From NCBI GenBank assembly GCA_004138175.2, contig RYFE02000001.1, positions 62,001 to 126,000 on the forward strand: DNA of 64,000 bases, given 5' to 3'. The notes under the pieces were generated by a model that was not told the DNA's origin, did no database searches, and saw nothing but the letters and a program-made list of their open reading frames with translations. Both the position numbers and the translations under genes were made by a program. This DNA comes from Chloroflexales bacterium ZM16-3. Its GTDB lineage: Bacteria > Chloroflexota > Chloroflexia > Chloroflexales > Chloroflexaceae. Positions 61,393 to 64,000 of this stretch are shown here, piece after piece (within the stretch, counting starts at the first letter, position 1; each line of letters begins with the position of its first letter).

Positions 61393-63360
61393 GTGAACGC
61401 TTCTCATACGACTCTGCCGTTCTCGGCCCTCGTGGGCCTCGATACGGCCCGCCAGGCTCTCTTGCTTCTCGCAGTCGACCCAGGGCTCTGCGGCGTGGTG
61501 ATCGCCGCTGGCGTGGGGACTGGCAAGAGTACGCTCGCCCGTAGCTTCGCCCGGCTTGCGGGGGCCTCCTCCCTCGGCACTCCGCCGCCCTTTGTTGAAC
61601 TGCCAGTTGGCGTCACCGAGGATCGGCTGCTGGGTGGCCTGGATCTGGAGGCGACCCTGTCTCGCGGCGAGCGCGTCCACCGCAGTGGGCTGATGGCCCG
61701 CGCCAACGGCGGCCTGCTCTACGCCGATGGGGTGAATCTGCTGGACGACAGCACGATTAACCATCTGCTCTCTTCGCTCGATAGCGGCGTGGTGCGGGTC
61801 GAGCGTGAGGGGTTGAGCATGGTGGAGCCCTCGCGCTTCGCGCTGATCGCCACCTATGACCCAGCCGAGGGGCCGCCGCGCCGCCACCTGCTCGACCGGG
61901 TCGGCCTGATCGTGGCCCCAATTATTCAGTCGCCAGCCCGCGCCCGTGCCGAGGTGGTGCGGCGCAACCTGGATGCTGACGCCATCGCACGGATGAAGGT
62001 GCGCGCTCGCGCGGCGGCCGAGGCCGAGTCTCCCTATGACGATGAGGAGGCGCTGCTGGCGGCAACGGTGCTGGCGGCGCGCGAGGCGCTGCCGAGCGTG
62101 CTGATCAGCGAAGCCCAACTGCGCCAGATTAGTCAGTCGGCCCTGGCCCTAGGGGTTGAGGGCCATCGGGCCGATATCTTCGCCGTGCGCGCGGCCCTGG
62201 CCTCGGCGGCCCTGGCTGGGCGCGATGAGGTTGGCGACGAGGATATGGAGCGGGCGGTACGCTTCGTGATGGTGCCACGGGCCACCCGCACGCCCGAGTT
62301 TGAGGATGAGGCCCAGCCTGAGCAGCCGCAGCAGCCCCCGCCGCAGCAGGAGGAGCAGCCCCCGCCACCGCCCGATGAGGATCAGCCGGAAGACGAGGAT
62401 CAGGAGGATCAGCCCCCGCCGCCGCCTGAGGAGGAGGATCTGAGCGTTGAGGATCTGGTGCTGTCGGCCCTAGACGCCGAGGTGCCGCCCGATGTGCTCA
62501 GCACGCCCTTTAGCATCAGACGCAGCGGGCGCAGCGGCTCGCGTGGTAACACCTCGGGCAATCGCGGGCGTCACATTCGCTCCATCCCCGGTCTGCCTGG
62601 GCAGGGCCGCCTTGATGTCGTATCCACCCTGCGCGCTGCCGCCCCTTGGCAGAACTCGCGTAAGGACGAGGATGTTCGGCGGGTGGAGTCGGGCCGCCGC
62701 GCGCTGAGCCACGCCAGGGCCAGCATCCGCCTGCGCGCCGATGACCTGCATATCAAGAAGTTCCGCAGCAAGGCCGGAACGCTCTTCTGCTTTGTGGTCG
62801 ATGCGAGCGGCTCGATGGCCCTGCACCGTATGCGCCAGGCGAAGGGCGCGGTGAACGCCCTGCTCCAGCAGGCATACGTCCACCGCGATCATGTGGCCCT
62901 CCTGGCCTTCCGTGGTGATCGTGCTGATCTGCTGCTGCCACCCTCGCAGAGCGTCGAGTTGGCCAAGCGCGCCCTCGATGTGCTGCCCACCGGCGGCGGT
63001 ACGCCTCTGGCCGCCGCGCTCCTGGGGGCCTACCAGGTGGCCGAGCAGGCCCGTGCGCGCGGCATCCACCGCACCACCCTGGTGTTGATCACCGATGGCC
63101 GACCGAACGTGCCGCTCCAGCCAGTCCCTGGCCAGAGCAAGGATGAGCGTATGGAGCAGGCCCGCACAGAGGTGCAGACCCTCTGCGGTCGCCTTAAAGC
63201 CGCCGGGATCGGTGCGGTGGTGATCGACACCCAGCGCAGCTATGTCTCGCGCGGCGAGGCCCAGCAGCTTGCCGCATGGCTCGGCGGGCGCTATGTCTAC
63301 CTGCCCCAGGGCCGCGCCGATGAGATCGCTGGCGCGGTGATCGAGGCGAGCGATCAGTGA
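61393..63360 (+). CDS. bchD: Magnesium chelatase subunit D
   Basis: A 655-residue partner of BchI. The N-terminal AAA+ domain keeps a Walker A-like loop (AGVGTGKST) but its Walker B reads LLYADGVNLLDD, with Gly where BchI has the catalytic Glu, so it should not hydrolyse ATP efficiently. A Pro/Glu/Asp-rich linker follows (~312-365, PPPPPDEDQPEDEDQEDQ). The C-terminal von Willebrand A domain has a complete MIDAS: VVDASGSMA, a downstream Thr region (GGTPLAAAL) and ITDGRPN. The start is GTG 61393 with GAGG 8 bases upstream, beyond the heptamer hairpin. Confidence 0.96.
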   Translation: MNASHTTLPFSALVGLDTARQALLLLAVDPGLCGVVIAAGVGTGKSTLARSFARLAGASSLGTPPPFVELPVGVTEDRLLGGLDLEATLSRGERVHRSGLMARANGGLLYADGVNLLDDSTINHLLSSLDSGVVRVEREGLSMVEPSRFALIATYDPAEGPPRRHLLDRVGLIVAPIIQSPARARAEVVRRNLDADAIARMKVRARAAAEAESPYDDEEALLAATVLAAREALPSVLISEAQLRQISQSALALGVEGHRADIFAVRAALASAALAGRDEVGDEDMERAVRFVMVPRATRTPEFEDEAQPEQPQQPPPQQEEQPPPPPDEDQPEDEDQEDQPPPPPEEEDLSVEDLVLSALDAEVPPDVLSTPFSIRRSGRSGSRGNTSGNRGRHIRSIPGLPGQGRLDVVSTLRAAAPWQNSRKDEDVRRVESGRRALSHARASIRLRADDLHIKKFRSKAGTLFCFVVDASGSMALHRMRQAKGAVNALLQQAYVHRDHVALLAFRGDRADLLLPPSQSVELAKRALDVLPTGGGTPLAAALLGAYQVAEQARARGIHRTTLVLITDGRPNVPLQPVPGQSKDERMEQARTEVQTLCGRLKAAGIGAVVIDTQRSYVSRGEAQQLAAWLGGRYVYLPQGRADEIAGAVIEASDQ

Positions 63361-63362
63361 GA

Positions 63363-63397
63363 TGTGAGGCGTGAGGCGAATTACGCCTCACGCCTTA
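63363..63397. repeat. Short heptamer array with facing arm, unit GTGAGGC
   Basis: GTGAGGCGTGAGGCG faces CGCCTCACGCCTTAC directly after the bchD stop; it can fold into a terminator-like hairpin. Confidence 0.8.
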
Positions 63398-63536
63398 CTA
63401 TTTTCGCAATACCGCAGAAGTAACCCTGTCACCCATGTCACGCTGAGCGCAGCGAAGCGTCCCGGCCGGGATTCTTCGCTGCGCTCAGAATGACAGAACA
63501 CTTCACAGGGTTACTTCTGCGGTATTGCCTATTTTC
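63398..63536. mobile_element. MITE-like element, copy G
   Basis: The best-preserved copy. Perfect 24-bp terminal inverted repeats (63406-63429, 63505-63528; start GCAATACCGCAG, inner side TAACCCTGT) flank the palindromic core. The element is bounded by the 8-bp direct repeat CTATTTTC at 63398-63405 and 63529-63536 (a ninth base, G, also matches). Confidence 0.88.
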
Positions 63537-63653
63537 GTTAGTGCCCATGCGCGAAGTGGCGATCCTCGTCCCATTCCTCCCCAGCGTCACCCTCACGACC
63601 CTCCTCACCGCGAGCTGATTGGCGAAGCCACCCTGCGGCGGCTCATGCATGCC

Positions 63654-63704
63654 GCGCAGGCGGCTCTGGCCGATAGGGAGCCCGCGACTTCAGTCGCCGG
63701 GCGA
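63654..63704. repeat. Partial copy of the 18.9-kb palindrome element
   Basis: GCGCAGGCGGC and AGCCCGCGACTTCAGTCGCC match 18934-18980, with a diverged middle. The second part again forms the GACTTCAGTC hairpin. From 63537 to 63806 I see no gene apart from this element. Confidence 0.65.
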
Positions 63705-63806
63705 ATCGGTGTCTCGAACCCCTTGTTTGCAGCGTGCGGCGAAGTCGGCTACACTAAGTCGTATCATCCTGCAATCTGCTATCTTCTCGAAGTGGCTTCA
63801 TGACGC

Positions 63807-64000
63807 ATGATCGTCTATATCGCCTACCCAACTAGCCTGTCCCTCCAGTCGGCGAATGCGCTGCAGACCTACACAACCCTGCGCGAGCTGCGGGCGCGTC
63901 GGCCTGACACGCTGGCGCTCATCCCGCGCTGGGGCCGTGAGCCGAGCCGCTTTGCTGAGCTTGGTGCGCACCACTTGCCCCGCCCGGCCATCGGCAAGCT
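63807..64000 (+). CDS. Start of a glycosyltransferase-like gene, cut by window edge
   Basis: 64 codons are visible from ATG 63807 without a stop: MIVYIAYPTSLSLQSANALQ, then TYTTLRELRARRPDTLALIPRWG..., continuing to the edge. The opening beta strand, followed by a hydroxyl-rich loop and a helix with TLRELR, looks like the N-terminal Rossmann half of a GT-B family 4 glycosyltransferase (SxQSANALQTYTTLREL recalls the donor-independent acceptor loop). There is no good ribosome-binding site just upstream. Too little is present to be firm about the family. Confidence 0.55.
   Translation, partial: MIVYIAYPTSLSLQSANALQTYTTLRELRARRPDTLALIPRWGREPSRFAELGAHHLPRPAIGK

Overview
The window reads as chromosomal DNA of a phototrophic member of the Chloroflexota (probably Chloroflexales, a filamentous anoxygenic phototroph). 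The reasons are a high-GC genome, a bacteriochlorophyll a gene cluster (PucC-type transporter, bchF, bchC, bchX, bchI, bchD), the style of the secreted proteins, and dense intergenic repeats. I assign this from protein-family recognition only and cannot name the species. I see no rRNA, tRNA, CRISPR array or intact transposase.

Layout. 1-6.2 kb: a truncated universal stress protein, a membrane glycosyltransferase-like protein, an RF-1-domain ribosome-rescue-like protein, a small helical protein, a cysteine-rich 4Fe-4S protein, a two-helix membrane protein and a PIN-domain toxin-antitoxin pair. 6.2-13.4 kb: an acyl-CoA (malonyl-CoA-like) synthetase, a membrane STAS regulator, pyruvate phosphate dikinase and a secreted protein ending in an LPNTG-type sorting signal. 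13.4-20.2 kb: tandem MITE-like elements, two adjacent spherulin-4/GH114-like genes, a flavin-binding protein, a lipocalin-like lipoprotein with a COG0523 GTPase, and thiamine pyrophosphokinase. 20.3-34.9 kb: housekeeping and regulation, including a principal sigma factor, PTS enzyme I, acyl-CoA dehydrogenase, a YbdK-type ligase, a serine hydrolase, a DtxR-type regulator, YhbY, a three-gene glycosyltransferase/RmlD operon and a REC-PAS-histidine kinase protein. 35.1-54.3 kb: one 19.2-kb gene for a secreted protein of about 6,400 residues with 38 SdrD-B-like repeats. 55.0-63.4 kb: the bacteriochlorophyll cluster, transcribed away from the giant gene. A sugar-transferase-like gene starts at the right edge.

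The bacteriochlorophyll genes act in one pathway. BchI and BchD insert Mg2+ into protoporphyrin IX. BchX is part of chlorophyllide a reductase. BchF hydrates the C3 vinyl group and BchC oxidises the resulting hydroxyethyl group. The PucC-type protein fits pigment or light-harvesting assembly. The giant protein, the LPNTG protein and the glycosyltransferases suggest a substantial cell-surface programme.

The most unusual feature is the repeat landscape. At least seventeen sites carry short tandem arrays of 7-bp (twice 8-bp) units, each with its own unit sequence, often as facing inverted arms at gene borders. Some supply start or stop codons, and at least one coding gene carries two in-frame insertions. 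Superimposed is a MITE-like family with terminal inverted repeats, whose full copies are flanked by 8-bp AT-rich direct repeats that look like target-site duplications. Other dispersed perfect palindromes occur beside gene ends. A second highlight is an apparent FtsQ/DivIB-like C-terminal extension on BchX.
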